Source of the DNA: Tenacibaculum sp. 190524A05c
Lineage (GTDB): Bacteria > Bacteroidota > Bacteroidia > Flavobacteriales > Flavobacteriaceae
Length of the DNA: 64,000 nucleotides
NCBI RefSeq assembly: GCF_964036595.1
Contig: NZ_OZ038523.1
Coordinates: 4,036,501 to 4,100,500, forward strand
Direction: 5' to 3'
The translations under genes and the position numbers were made by a program. The notes beneath the pieces are model-generated. The model saw only the letters and a list, made by a program, of their open reading frames with translations, did no database searches and was not told the origin of the DNA. Every line of letters begins with the position of its first letter. Position 1 is the stretch's first letter. Shown here piece by piece: positions 51,059 to 59,313 of this stretch.

Positions 51059-51778
51059 TTATAACTCGATTTGTGTACCGCCTTGAACTGAAAGGTTTTC
51101 ATCTTTAATAATAAGTACTAATCGTAAAGTGTCTTCTTTAATAACTAGATCAGGAATGGCTAATTCTAATGTTCCAGAATTTTTATCAGTAAGAGAAATT
51201 ACTTTTTCAGTAACGGCTATATTCGAGTTGTATAAAGTTCGATTTCGATTTTCACCTCGTTTCACTTTCGTTGTTCTATTATTAATAACAAGAATTGCCT
51301 CGAGATATTTGTCTTTTATATCGCCTTGAATTGAATAGTTGAATGAAACAGATTTGACTTCTTTTTTTACATCGGATAACATAATGCTATTTGAAGCTGT
51401 CTCTTTTAAATATCTTTTTACCTTATTATAAATAGTAACTTCATTAGAACCTACCAAATGTTCGTTTCCGTTAATTACCAATTGTGGAGTGTAAATAGAG
51501 TTACTTCTGAATTTTTGTCCATAATACCTTTGTTTATCTGTAAATCTCTTTTTCGAAAAGGGATCTTTCCATCCAATATAATTCCAATAATCCACGTGGT
51601 AAGCAATCGGAATTACAGTTTCGGTATCTAACTTTTCTTTAATTCTATATAACGCATCATCTGCAGGTGGACAACTAGAACAGCCTTGAGAAGTAAATAA
51701 TTCTAAAACCACAACAGGTTTTTGTTGAGCGTTTAATGTTAAAGCGATAAAAAATAGAATGATAACTATACGATTCAA
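51059..51778 (-). CDS. Secreted DUF1223 thioredoxin-like protein
   Basis: A 239-residue protein with a signal peptide (residues 1-17, ending LNAQ) and a DUF1223 domain. It carries VLELFTSQGCSSCPPADDAL with a CXXC redox-type motif, AYHVDYWNYIGWKDPF and the signature YTPQLVINGNEHLVGS. It should act in the periplasm, perhaps as a thiol-disulfide protein; no substrate is known. Divergent from ppk2. Confidence 0.88.
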   Translation of the reverse strand: MNRIVIILFFIALTLNAQQKPVVVLELFTSQGCSSCPPADDALYRIKEKLDTETVIPIAYHVDYWNYIGWKDPFSKKRFTDKQRYYGQKFRSNSIYTPQLVINGNEHLVGSNEVTIYNKVKRYLKETASNSIMLSDVKKEVKSVSFNYSIQGDIKDKYLEAILVINNRTTKVKRGENRNRTLYNSNIAVTEKVISLTDKNSGTLELAIPDLVIKEDTLRLVLIIKDENLSVQGGTQIEL

Positions 51779-51852
51779 AACGATAAAAGATTTAATTTTC
51801 TAATAAGTAGTATTCCTTGTTAAAGACTTACAAAACACTGTAAATTCAGTAA

Positions 51853-51860
51853 TATTTTTG
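51853..51860 (+). promoter_or_regulatory. -7 box of the ppk2 operon
   Basis: TATTTTTG, an exact TAnnTTTG match 24 bp before ATG 51885. The predicted start is near 51867. Confidence 0.5.
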
Positions 51861-51884
51861 TTACATTTATCATATTAATTGAAA

Positions 51885-52745
51885 ATGCAGATGGATATAA
51901 ATAAATATAAGGTTACCGAACCTGTTGAACTTCATAAAATTCCTACTCAAGAACCAATTGAAGATGCCGAGAAGAAATTAAAAAGGGTTAGAAAAAAAAT
52001 AGCCAACTTACAAAATACCATGTATGCCGAAGGTAAATATAGCGCTTTAATTTGCTTGCAAGGTATGGATACTTCTGGTAAAGATAGTTTGATTAGAGAA
52101 GTATTCAAGCAGTTTAATGCTAGAGGAGTAGAGGTTCATAGCTTTAAAGTTCCTACCGAACTTGAACTAAAACATGACTTTCTATGGAGACATTATATTG
52201 CTTTGCCTGCAAAGGGAAAGGTTGGAGTTTTCAATAGAACACACTACGAAAATGTTTTGGTAACAAGAGTCCATCCTGAATATGTATTTTCAGAAAATAT
52301 CCCAACGGTTAATAGTCTTGACGACTTGAAAGATGATTTCTACCACAGCAGAATGGAAAGAATAAATCAGTTTGAAAAACATATTTCTGATAATGGTACC
52401 ATTATTTTGAAGTTCTTTTTACATCTTTCCAAAGACGAACAAAAAAATAGACTACTACGCAGATTAAATATTCCAGAAAAGAATTGGAAGTTTTCTGCTG
52501 GAGATTTAAAAGAACGAAAACTTTGGGATACCTATCAAGAGTGTTATGAAGATGCAATTAATAGAACATCTACATATTATGCTCCGTGGTTTGTTGTTCC
52601 TGCGGACGATAAACCTACAGCTCGTTTAATTGTAGCAAGTACAATTCTTGAGGAATTCAAGAAATGCGATTTTAAAGAGCCGGTTTTAGAACCAAAGTTA
52701 ATGGATAAAATAGATGAGTTTAAAGCTCAGTTAAATAATGAATAA
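51885..52745 (+). CDS. ppk2: Polyphosphate kinase 2 family protein
   Basis: 286 residues from ATG 51885 (MQMDINKYKV; ATG 51891 is also possible, TTG 51879 less so). P-loop kinase fold of the PPK2 family: Walker A GMDTSGKDSLIREVF, lid-region GVFNRTHYENVLVTRVHP with the conserved Arg, and KFFLHLSKDEQKNRLLRRL. Transfers phosphate between polyphosphate and nucleotides in the cytoplasm. The single-domain length fits class I or III enzymes, which favour nucleotide phosphorylation. It starts a row of three closely spaced genes. Confidence 0.92.
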   Translation: MQMDINKYKVTEPVELHKIPTQEPIEDAEKKLKRVRKKIANLQNTMYAEGKYSALICLQGMDTSGKDSLIREVFKQFNARGVEVHSFKVPTELELKHDFLWRHYIALPAKGKVGVFNRTHYENVLVTRVHPEYVFSENIPTVNSLDDLKDDFYHSRMERINQFEKHISDNGTIILKFFLHLSKDEQKNRLLRRLNIPEKNWKFSAGDLKERKLWDTYQECYEDAINRTSTYYAPWFVVPADDKPTARLIVASTILEEFKKCDFKEPVLEPKLMDKIDEFKAQLNNE

Positions 52746-52754
52746 ATTACCTAA

Positions 52755-53591
52755 ATGGAGTTAAATCTTACCAAACCTCTAGTGTTTTTTGATCTGGAAA
52801 CTACTGGAATAAATATTGCAACAGATCGCATCGTAGAAATTTCAATTTTAAAAGTTTTCCCTAATGGAAATAAGGAAAGCAAAACTTGGTTGGTAAATCC
52901 GGAAATTGAAATTCCTGAACATGTTGTAGCTGTTCATGGAATTACGAATGAAAAGGTAGTTAATGAACCAACTTTTAAAGAACTTGCTAGTACAATTAAT
53001 GAAATGATTGCTGACGCAGATTTAGCAGGTTTCAATTCGAACAGGTTTGATATTCCTCTTTTAGCGGAAGAGCTTTTAAGAGCAGGAATTGATTTCGATA
53101 TGGATAATAAAAAGGCAATTGACGTTCAGGTAATTTTCCATAAAAAAGAACAACGTACGTTAAGTGCGGGATATAAATTTTATTGTGGAAAAGATTTAGA
53201 AGATGCCCATTCTGCAGAGGCAGATACAATGGCAACATATGAAATCTTAAAGGCGCAATTAGATAAGTATGATGACATTGAAAATTCAGTTGATTCATTA
53301 AGTGAATATTCAGCTCATACAAAAAGAGCAGATTTTGCTGGCTTTATTTTATTTGATGATGAAAAGCAAGAAATTTTCTCATTTGGAAAATACAAAGGTC
53401 GCAGAGTAGTAGATGTGTTAAAGGAAAATCCGGGTTATAATTCTTGGATTCAACAAGCAGATTTTCCGTTGTACACGAAGAAAGTATTACGTTTAATAAA
53501 AGAGAGAATGTCTGGAGCGAATAAGGCTGCTGATAATATGTCGGATGAAGAAAAGCTTAAAGCTTTACAACAAAAATTTAATTTAAGATAG
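52755..53591 (+). CDS. DEDDh 3'-5' exonuclease (DNA polymerase III epsilon-like)
   Basis: A 278-residue protein. An exonuclease domain covers about residues 8-175, with FFDLETTGI (Exo I), NSNRFDIPLL (Exo II) and HSAEADTMAT (DEDDh Exo III). A C-terminal domain (about 205-260) includes FGKYKGRRVVDVLKENPGYN, which resembles a small module found after exonucleases in Bacteroidetes. It probably proofreads or trims single-stranded DNA, alone or with a polymerase. It starts 9 bp after ppk2. Confidence 0.9.
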   Translation: MELNLTKPLVFFDLETTGINIATDRIVEISILKVFPNGNKESKTWLVNPEIEIPEHVVAVHGITNEKVVNEPTFKELASTINEMIADADLAGFNSNRFDIPLLAEELLRAGIDFDMDNKKAIDVQVIFHKKEQRTLSAGYKFYCGKDLEDAHSAEADTMATYEILKAQLDKYDDIENSVDSLSEYSAHTKRADFAGFILFDDEKQEIFSFGKYKGRRVVDVLKENPGYNSWIQQADFPLYTKKVLRLIKERMSGANKAADNMSDEEKLKALQQKFNLR

Positions 53592-53592
53592 T

Positions 53593-54078
53593 ATGTACGT
53601 ATCGTATAGCGACTTACCAAACAGTTCAAGAGTTTGGATATATCAAGCAAATCGTGAATTTACGCAAGAAGAAATAGAAGTTATTTCAGCTAAAGCAATT
53701 TTATTCATTGATCAATGGACAAGACACGGAGATGATTTAAAAGGATCTTTTACTATAAAGTACAATCAATTTTTAGTGATTGCTTTAGATGAAAGTTTTA
53801 TTGATGCTTCAGGATGTTCTATAGATGCTTCAGTACGTTTTATTCAGTCTTTAGAAAAAGAATTGTCAGTTGACTTAATGGATAAGTTAAACGTTTCCTT
53901 TAAAGACGGAGATAGAATAAATATTGTGAAGCTTTCAGATTTTCAAGAATTTGCTAAAGAAAAGAAAATAAATTCAGAAACAGTAGTTTTCAATAATATG
54001 GTGAATACCAAGGAAGATTTTGAGAAAAAATGGGAAGTTTCAGCTAAAGAAAGCTGGCATAACCGTTTTTTGGTATAA
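53593..54078 (+). CDS. Conserved Bacteroidetes protein of unknown function
   Basis: A 161-residue soluble protein starting 1 bp after the exonuclease stop. Recognisable stretches are SRVWIYQANREFTQEE near the start, FIDQWTRHGDDLKGSFTIKY, DASGCSIDASVRFIQSLE and the terminal SWHNRFLV. Homologues are sometimes named ABC transporter ATPase, but no Walker A, Walker B or signature motif is present here, so I do not use that name. Confidence 0.8.
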   Translation: MYVSYSDLPNSSRVWIYQANREFTQEEIEVISAKAILFIDQWTRHGDDLKGSFTIKYNQFLVIALDESFIDASGCSIDASVRFIQSLEKELSVDLMDKLNVSFKDGDRINIVKLSDFQEFAKEKKINSETVVFNNMVNTKEDFEKKWEVSAKESWHNRFLV

Positions 54079-54123
54079 CTATTGTTTTAAACATAATAAT
54101 CCCTGTTATTTCAATTTAATAAC

Positions 54124-54141
54124 TAGAGAATACATTCTCTA
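54124..54141. repeat. 18-bp perfect inverted repeat upstream of the GH3 fusion gene
   Basis: TAGAGAAT-AC-ATTCTCTA, arms of 8 bases with a 2-base centre, located 25 bp before the ATG at 54166. No T tract follows, so it looks more like an operator than a terminator. Confidence 0.4.
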
Positions 54142-54165
54142 ACATAAAAACGCGTGTAAGATTTT

Positions 54166-57087
54166 ATGAATAAAAGAGTACCATTTTTACTGACCTTATT
54201 TTTTATTATAACAGTTAAAGCTCAACAAGTTGATCCGTTAAGAGCTAAACAATACATACTTCAAGAAGAATGGGTAGATAGTATTGTAACTAATATGACA
54301 GTTGAAGAAAAAATTGGTCAGTTATTTATGATACAGGCGTATTCCAATAAAGATGCTTCACATGAACAATTTATTACAGAAATGATTACAAAATATCATG
54401 TTGGTAATTTAATTTTTATGAAGGGAACACCTAAAAAGCAAGTTTCATTAACCAATAAGTACCAAAGTTTAACTGCTAAAGTTCCGTTATTGATTGGTTT
54501 TGATGGAGAATGGGGATTAGACATGCGACTAAAAAACACCTATCGATTCCCTTGGAATATGACCTTAGGTTCTATTCAGGATAATAAGTTATTAGAAGAG
54601 GTAGGGGAACGAATTGGAGAGCAATGTAAAAGAGTCGGAATTCATGTGAATTTTGCACCAGTTGTAGATATCAATACAAATCCTAATAACCCTATTATTG
54701 GTAATAGATCATTCGGAGAATCAAAAGAAAGTGTAGCAGAAAAGTCAATAGCTTTTACTAAAGGAATGCAATCTGCGGGAGTTTTAGCGAATGCTAAACA
54801 TTTTCCAGGACACGGAGATACAGCTACAGATTCTCATTTAACGTTACCAACAATTAGTTTTTCAGAGAAAAGAATTGATTCAATAGAATTATATCCATTC
54901 AAAAAACAATTTGAGTCTGGAGTTGCTAGTGTAATGACGGCTCATTTGAGTATTCCTTCTTTAGAAATGAATCCAAATCTACCATCTTCTTTATCTGAGA
55001 ATGTAGTTACAAATATTTTAAAAGGTCAACTTGGTTTTAAAGGTTTGATTTTTACGGATGGTTTAAACATGAAAGGAGCGGCAGACTATGCAACTCCTGC
55101 GGAAATTAACTTGGCTGCCTTCAAAGCTGGAAATGATATTCTTTTAATTCCGCAAGATGTTCCAAGCACTATTACTTTATTTAAGACAGCATTAGAAAAA
55201 GGTGAATTATCTGAAGAGCGTTTGGAATTTTCGGTTAAGAAGATTTTAAAGGCAAAGTATTTAGCTGGTTTGAATAATTTTCAACCAATCTCGGAAGATA
55301 ATTTACTTGAAGACTTAAATACGACTAAAGATGATTTATTACATCGAGAGCTTATTAAAAATGCGATAACTGTTGTTAAAAATAACTTTAATACAGTTCC
55401 TTTTAAACATTTAGAGCAAAAGAAAATCGCATATGTTAAACTAGGAGATGATAAAGGAGATCACTTTGTAAATACATTGAAAAAATACACTCGCGTAGAT
55501 GTAGTTTCTGATGAAAATCTTGGCGGATTATTGCAAAAGCTTAAAAAGTATAATTTGGTGATTATTGGTTTCCATAAATCCAATAAAAACCCTTGGAAAG
55601 GATATAAGTTTGCTAATAAAGACTTAGTGTGGTTGCAAGAAATAGCAAGAAATAATGAGGTTTTATTGGATGTTTTTGCAAGTCCGTATAGCCTGCTTCA
55701 AATTAAAACGTTTAAAAATATTGATGGTGTAGTTGTTTCTTATCAGAATAGTAAAATTTCACAAGAATTATCTGCTCAAGCATTATTTGGCGCATTTGAT
55801 ATAAAAGGAAAATTACCAGTTTCCATTAATGAAGATTTTGCCGCTGGTGAAGGAATAGAATTAAAATCATTAAAAAGACTTGGATACAGCATTCCTGAGG
55901 CCGTTGGTTTATCCTCTAAAAAGCTAGAAAATATAGATAGATATATTGATACTATATTAAAGCAAAAAATGGCTCCTGGAGGACAAGTTGTGGTAGCCAG
56001 ACATGGTAAAATTGTGTACAATAAAAGTTTTGGTTATCAAACAGAAAATAAGCGAAGAAAAATTAAGGATTCAGATATCTATGATTTAGCATCGTTAACT
56101 AAAATTTTAGCGACACTTCCAACAGTGATGAAGTTAGAAGAGAATAAGAAACTATCCTTGTTTTCTGATTTAGATAATTTATTGCCTGCATATAAAGAAA
56201 CGAATAAAGAAGCGTTGAATTTAAAGCAAATATTATCTCATTATGCTCAATTGAAAGCTTGGATTCCTTTCTATATTCAGACCTTAGATTCTGTAACGGG
56301 TAAGATTTCGAAAGATTTATATCGTAAAAAGAAATCTAGAGATTTTAATATTAGAGTAGCTAAGAATTTATACTTAAAGAGTTCGTACAAAGATTCTATT
56401 AAAACTTTTATTAAAGATTCAGATTTACGAGAAAGAGTAGGGTATAAGTATAGTGATTTAGGATATTATATCATGAAAGATATTGTTGAGAGAAAGTATA
56501 AAATGCCTTTGAATAAGATTGTACAAGATGAGTTTTATAAGCCACTTGGATTAAATAGAACATCTTATTTGCCATTGAGAAAATACAATTGGAAAGAAGT
56601 TGTACCCACTGAAAAGGATGACTATTTCAGAAATCAATTATTAAGAGGTTACGTACATGATATGGGAGCGGCCATGCAAGGTGGAGTAGGAGGACATGCG
56701 GGATTATTCGCAAACGCTAATGATGTTGCTAAAATCATGCAGATGTATTTGCAAGAAGGGTATTATGGCGGGGTTCAATATTTTCAGCCAGAAACAATTG
56801 AAAAATTTAATAAGAGATATTATTCTCATGTTCGAAATAGAAGAGGTTTAGGTTTTGATAAACCTCAAATTAACCCGAAAGAAAAACCTACTTGTGGTTG
56901 TGTTTCTGATAGAAGTTTTGGTCATAGCGGATTTACAGGAACGTATACTTGGGCAGATCCTGATTCAGGAATTGTATATGTATTCTTATCTAACAGAGTT
57001 TACCCTACAATGAAAAACAGAAAGCTTGTAAAAAGCAATGTTAGAACTAAGATTCAAAAAGCTATTCAAGATGCTATAATAAACTAA
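54166..57087 (+). CDS. GH3 beta-N-acetylhexosaminidase (NagZ-like) fused to a serine hydrolase
   Basis: A 973-residue protein with a signal peptide (ending TVKAQ). Residues about 35-380 are a GH3 domain with the NagZ-type motif AKHFPGHGDTATDSH and the Asp nucleophile region IFTDGLNMKGA. A GH3 C-terminal alpha/beta domain follows (about 400-560). Residues about 590-960 form a beta-lactamase-like serine hydrolase: SLTK as SxxK, YSDLGY at the YxN position and HSGFTGT at the KTG position. Likely acts in the periplasm on peptidoglycan or its fragments, joining glycan and peptide cleavage. The Crp-like regulator starts 11 bp later. Confidence 0.9.
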   Translation: MNKRVPFLLTLFFIITVKAQQVDPLRAKQYILQEEWVDSIVTNMTVEEKIGQLFMIQAYSNKDASHEQFITEMITKYHVGNLIFMKGTPKKQVSLTNKYQSLTAKVPLLIGFDGEWGLDMRLKNTYRFPWNMTLGSIQDNKLLEEVGERIGEQCKRVGIHVNFAPVVDINTNPNNPIIGNRSFGESKESVAEKSIAFTKGMQSAGVLANAKHFPGHGDTATDSHLTLPTISFSEKRIDSIELYPFKKQFESGVASVMTAHLSIPSLEMNPNLPSSLSENVVTNILKGQLGFKGLIFTDGLNMKGAADYATPAEINLAAFKAGNDILLIPQDVPSTITLFKTALEKGELSEERLEFSVKKILKAKYLAGLNNFQPISEDNLLEDLNTTKDDLLHRELIKNAITVVKNNFNTVPFKHLEQKKIAYVKLGDDKGDHFVNTLKKYTRVDVVSDENLGGLLQKLKKYNLVIIGFHKSNKNPWKGYKFANKDLVWLQEIARNNEVLLDVFASPYSLLQIKTFKNIDGVVVSYQNSKISQELSAQALFGAFDIKGKLPVSINEDFAAGEGIELKSLKRLGYSIPEAVGLSSKKLENIDRYIDTILKQKMAPGGQVVVARHGKIVYNKSFGYQTENKRRKIKDSDIYDLASLTKILATLPTVMKLEENKKLSLFSDLDNLLPAYKETNKEALNLKQILSHYAQLKAWIPFYIQTLDSVTGKISKDLYRKKKSRDFNIRVAKNLYLKSSYKDSIKTFIKDSDLRERVGYKYSDLGYYIMKDIVERKYKMPLNKIVQDEFYKPLGLNRTSYLPLRKYNWKEVVPTEKDDYFRNQLLRGYVHDMGAAMQGGVGGHAGLFANANDVAKIMQMYLQEGYYGGVQYFQPETIEKFNKRYYSHVRNRRGLGFDKPQINPKEKPTCGCVSDRSFGHSGFTGTYTWADPDSGIVYVFLSNRVYPTMKNRKLVKSNVRTKIQKAIQDAIIN

Positions 57088-57098
57088 TATTTCAAAAT

Positions 57099-57635
57099 GT
57101 GAAATCGTATCAGTTATTAAAGGATTGTATTCTTAAAGAAGAAATTTTAGTTCATAAAAAAACCTTTAAAAGAGACGAATATATTAAATCATTTGGTACA
57201 ACCGATAACAACATTTATTTTATTAATTCCGGAAGCGTAAAAGTCTACTTTACGCATAAGGATGAAGAGCATATTTTGTATTTCGGTTATGAAGGTTCTA
57301 TAATTACGGCATTGGATAGTTTTATTTCGAATAATACCTCAAATATTGAAATTCAAACACTGAAAAAAACAGAGGTTTTCTATTTAGGAAAACAAGAGTT
57401 TGAGCAGTTTTTGAGTTCGAATATCGAGTATATGAAATTATGGAATAAGGTATTAGGAGATTTAATTTTGTATCAATTTGATAGAGAAAAAGAATTATTA
57501 ATAAACTCACCTGAAGAACGATATTTAATCGCTTTAAAGCGAAATCCAGAGCTTTTTCAAAGAATTCCACACAAACACATTGCTTCTTATTTAAGAATGG
57601 CTCCTGAGACGTTAAGTCGATTGAAAAAATCATGA
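57099..57635 (+). CDS. Crp/Fnr-family regulator
   Basis: A 178-residue protein with a GTG start at 57099; the ATG at 57097 is followed at once by a stop. Residues 1-120 form a cNMP-binding-type beta-roll (IYFINSGSVKVYFTHKDEE, LYFGYEGSIITALDSF). The short C-terminal helix-turn-helix has IPHKHIASYLRMAPETLSRLK. No Fnr-type iron-sulfur Cys residues are present. The ligand is unknown. It may be cotranscribed with the GH3 fusion, from which it is 11 bp away. Confidence 0.87.
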   Translation: MKSYQLLKDCILKEEILVHKKTFKRDEYIKSFGTTDNNIYFINSGSVKVYFTHKDEEHILYFGYEGSIITALDSFISNNTSNIEIQTLKKTEVFYLGKQEFEQFLSSNIEYMKLWNKVLGDLILYQFDREKELLINSPEERYLIALKRNPELFQRIPHKHIASYLRMAPETLSRLKKS

Positions 57636-57695
57636 CTTGAATCAATTTTTATTGATAAAGACTGTCGTTATTTTATCCCTATAAATTTTAGATGT

Positions 57696-58223
57696 ATGAA
57701 AGATTTTACAATTCGATTATTATCAACTGACGATTCACTTGCTTTTTTTGAATTAATTAAAAGGAATAAAAGCAGGCTTGAAAATTTCTTTGCAGGAACA
57801 GTTAAATATACAAACTCATTAGAGGATACTATAGAATACTGTAAGGTTATTGAAGGTAGAATTTTAAGAAAAGAATATTATCCTTATTTGATTCTAGATG
57901 AGAAAGGCAGTACAATTGGATTTATTGATTTTAAGAATATAGATTGGAGCTTGCCAAAGGCTGAATTGGGTACTTTCATTGATTTGAATTATCAAGGAAG
58001 GGGAATCATAACAAAAAGTTTTAAGCTTCTTTTAGATAGTGTGATAAAGAAACACAGGTTTAAGAAACTGTTTTGTAGAATATCACCAATGAATAAAAGG
58101 AGTATTCAATTAGCGGAACGCTGTGGGTTTGAATTAGAAGGAGTTCTTAAGAAAGATTATAAAACTACATCAGGAGAACTTATAGATTTATGTTACTATG
58201 GAAGAGTTCTAGACGAATTTTAA
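57696..58223 (+). CDS. GNAT acetyltransferase, RimJ/RimL type
   Basis: A 175-residue N-acetyltransferase. It shows the RimJ/RimL pattern with FIDLNYQGRGIITKSFKLLLD (acetyl-CoA loop Q-x-x-G-x-G/I) and the terminal ISPMNKRSIQLAERCGFELEG. It transfers acetyl groups to a protein N-terminus or amino substrate; the substrate is unknown. Its stop is one base from the convergent DUF4159 gene, with no terminator visible between. Confidence 0.9.
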   Translation: MKDFTIRLLSTDDSLAFFELIKRNKSRLENFFAGTVKYTNSLEDTIEYCKVIEGRILRKEYYPYLILDEKGSTIGFIDFKNIDWSLPKAELGTFIDLNYQGRGIITKSFKLLLDSVIKKHRFKKLFCRISPMNKRSIQLAERCGFELEGVLKKDYKTTSGELIDLCYYGRVLDEF

Positions 58224-58224
58224 A

Positions 58225-58863
58225 TTAATTTTTAAAAGCGTATTCAATAATATTAGCTCCCATTTTCAAAGCTTTTACTCTAATTTCTTGTGGATTTTTA
58301 TGCACTGATTGATCTTCCCAACCATCACTCAAATCACTTTCATAATCATAAAAAACGACTAACCTACCTTCATAAAATAAACCTAAACCTTGAGGAGCTT
58401 TTTTATCATGCTCGTGAATTTTAGGTAACCCATTAGGAAAAGAAAATGTCTGATTATAAATTGGATGATTTTTAGGGATTTCTTGCAGTATTAATTTTGG
58501 AAATAATTTCTTTAACTCTCTTCGTATGTATTTGTCCAGACCGTAGTTGTCTGAAATGTGCAAGAAACCACCAGATATTAAATAGTTCCTAAGATTCTCA
58601 ACATCGTCATTATCGAAAAAAACGTTTCCATGTCCAGTAAGAAATAAAATAGGATAATTAAAAACATCAATACTACTTGGAGTTACTGTAGTAATGTTAC
58701 TATCAATTGAAGTTTTACAATATTGATTTGTAAATTTTACTAGGTTTGGTAAAGAAGTAGGATTCGAATACCAATCACCACCGCCTTGATATTTCAAAAT
58801 ACCAATTTCTTGCGCATGTGATATATAACAACATATTATAAAAAGAAATGCAATTTTCTTCAT
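58225..58863 (-). CDS. Secreted DUF4159 protein
   Basis: 212 residues from ATG 58863, giving a signal peptide MKKIAFLFIICCYISHAQ. A longer reading from 58917 runs into the upstream hairpin terminator and is rejected. The domain has GILKYQGGGDWYSNPTSLPN, YPILFLTGHGNVFF and FLHISDNYGLD, as in DUF4159, a ThuA/glutamine-amidotransferase-like fold. It should act outside the cytoplasm; function unknown. Its start lies 40 bp downstream of the terminator of the second predicted small RNA. Confidence 0.85.
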   Translation of the reverse strand: MKKIAFLFIICCYISHAQEIGILKYQGGGDWYSNPTSLPNLVKFTNQYCKTSIDSNITTVTPSSIDVFNYPILFLTGHGNVFFDNDDVENLRNYLISGGFLHISDNYGLDKYIRRELKKLFPKLILQEIPKNHPIYNQTFSFPNGLPKIHEHDKKAPQGLGLFYEGRLVVFYDYESDLSDGWEDQSVHKNPQEIRVKALKMGANIIEYAFKN

Positions 58864-58902
58864 TGAATTCAATTTACATGCAAGATAGGATAATATAGAC
58901 AT

Positions 58903-58934
58903 AAAAAAAAGCACCATTCCCTTCTCAATGGTGC
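58903..58934 (-). terminator. Minus-strand terminator of predicted small RNA 2
   Basis: An 8-bp stem GCACCATT/AATGGTGC (58911-58918 with 58927-58934), loop of 8, followed on the minus strand by eight T. Confidence 0.8.
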
Positions 58935-59002
58935 CTCTTTGTTCGTGAAGTAAAGTAGTAAATAATAATCCCTAAAATATATTTACTGGTTTATGTAAGT
59001 TT
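58903..59002 (-). ncRNA. Predicted small RNA 2 (about 100 nt)
   Basis: Expected to run from about 59002 (after the TATATTTG box) to the T8 run at 58903. It contains an internal stem AGTAAATA/TATTTACT, a possible enclosing GTGAA/TTCAC pairing, and the terminator hairpin. Apart from an ATG inside the terminator stem there is no start codon, so it is probably noncoding. Expression is not shown by sequence. Confidence 0.45.
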
Positions 59003-59007
59003 CACTT

Positions 59008-59068
59008 CAAATATACGTTGGTAATCAGATACTTGACTCCTAAATCATCTAATTTGGACGATTTAGGA
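59008..59068 (-). promoter_or_regulatory. Palindromic operator P1 and -7 box of small RNA 2
   Basis: A 31-bp near-palindrome at 59038-59068 (arms TCCTAAATCATC and GACGATTTAGGA) lies 22 bp upstream, on the minus strand, of a TATATTTG box (59008-59015). It closely matches P2 at 59252-59282. Confidence 0.55.
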
Positions 59069-59078
59069 CAACTTTTAT

Positions 59079-59108
59079 AAAAAAAAACACTGTAATTAAA
59101 CAGTGTTT
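59079..59108 (-). terminator. Minus-strand terminator of predicted small RNA 1
   Basis: A 9-bp stem AAACACTGT/ACAGTGTTT (59085-59093 with 59100-59108), loop of 6, followed on the minus strand by a T tract. Confidence 0.8.
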
Positions 59109-59217
59109 GTGCTTTTCCCTCTTCATAGAGAGACGTAAAAGCTCTCTATATGCTTTAAATTTAATATTAGTAATAAATACATCACTAAAATCTAAATAAT
59201 GTATTTATCATCTCTGG
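59079..59217 (-). ncRNA. Predicted small RNA 1 (about 139 nt)
   Basis: Expected to run from about 59217 to 59079. It folds into three clear stem-loops: ATAAATACAT with ATGTATTTAT (59173-59182 / 59199-59208), ATAGAGAG with CTCTCTAT (59125-59132 / 59142-59149), and the terminator. A 19-codon frame (59123-59182, starting MYLLLILNL) exists inside but overlaps the stems. I favour a noncoding RNA. Confidence 0.45.
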
Positions 59218-59222
59218 AAGTC

Positions 59223-59282
59223 CAAATATATAATGTACTAAAGAAAAAAAGTCCTAAAACGTCCATTCTGGATGTTTTAGGA
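59223..59282 (-). promoter_or_regulatory. Palindromic operator P2 and -7 box of small RNA 1
   Basis: A 31-bp near-palindrome at 59252-59282 (arms TCCTAAAACGTCCA and TGGATGTTTTAGGA) lies 21 bp upstream, on the minus strand, of a TATATTTG box (59223-59230). Spacing, palindrome length and box are the same as in P1. Confidence 0.55.
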
Positions 59283-59313
59283 TAGGTTTTATGATTCAGA
59301 ATTCGACTGATTT

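Noticed and set aside
53593..54078. Possible ABC transporter ATPase
   Set aside because: The protein is only 161 residues and lacks Walker A, Walker B and the LSGGQ signature, so the name sometimes used for this family is not supported.
59123..59182. 19-codon frame inside predicted small RNA 1
   Set aside because: It overlaps two of the three stem-loops, and the sister RNA 2 has no matching frame, so a noncoding RNA is the simpler reading. It is not excluded.
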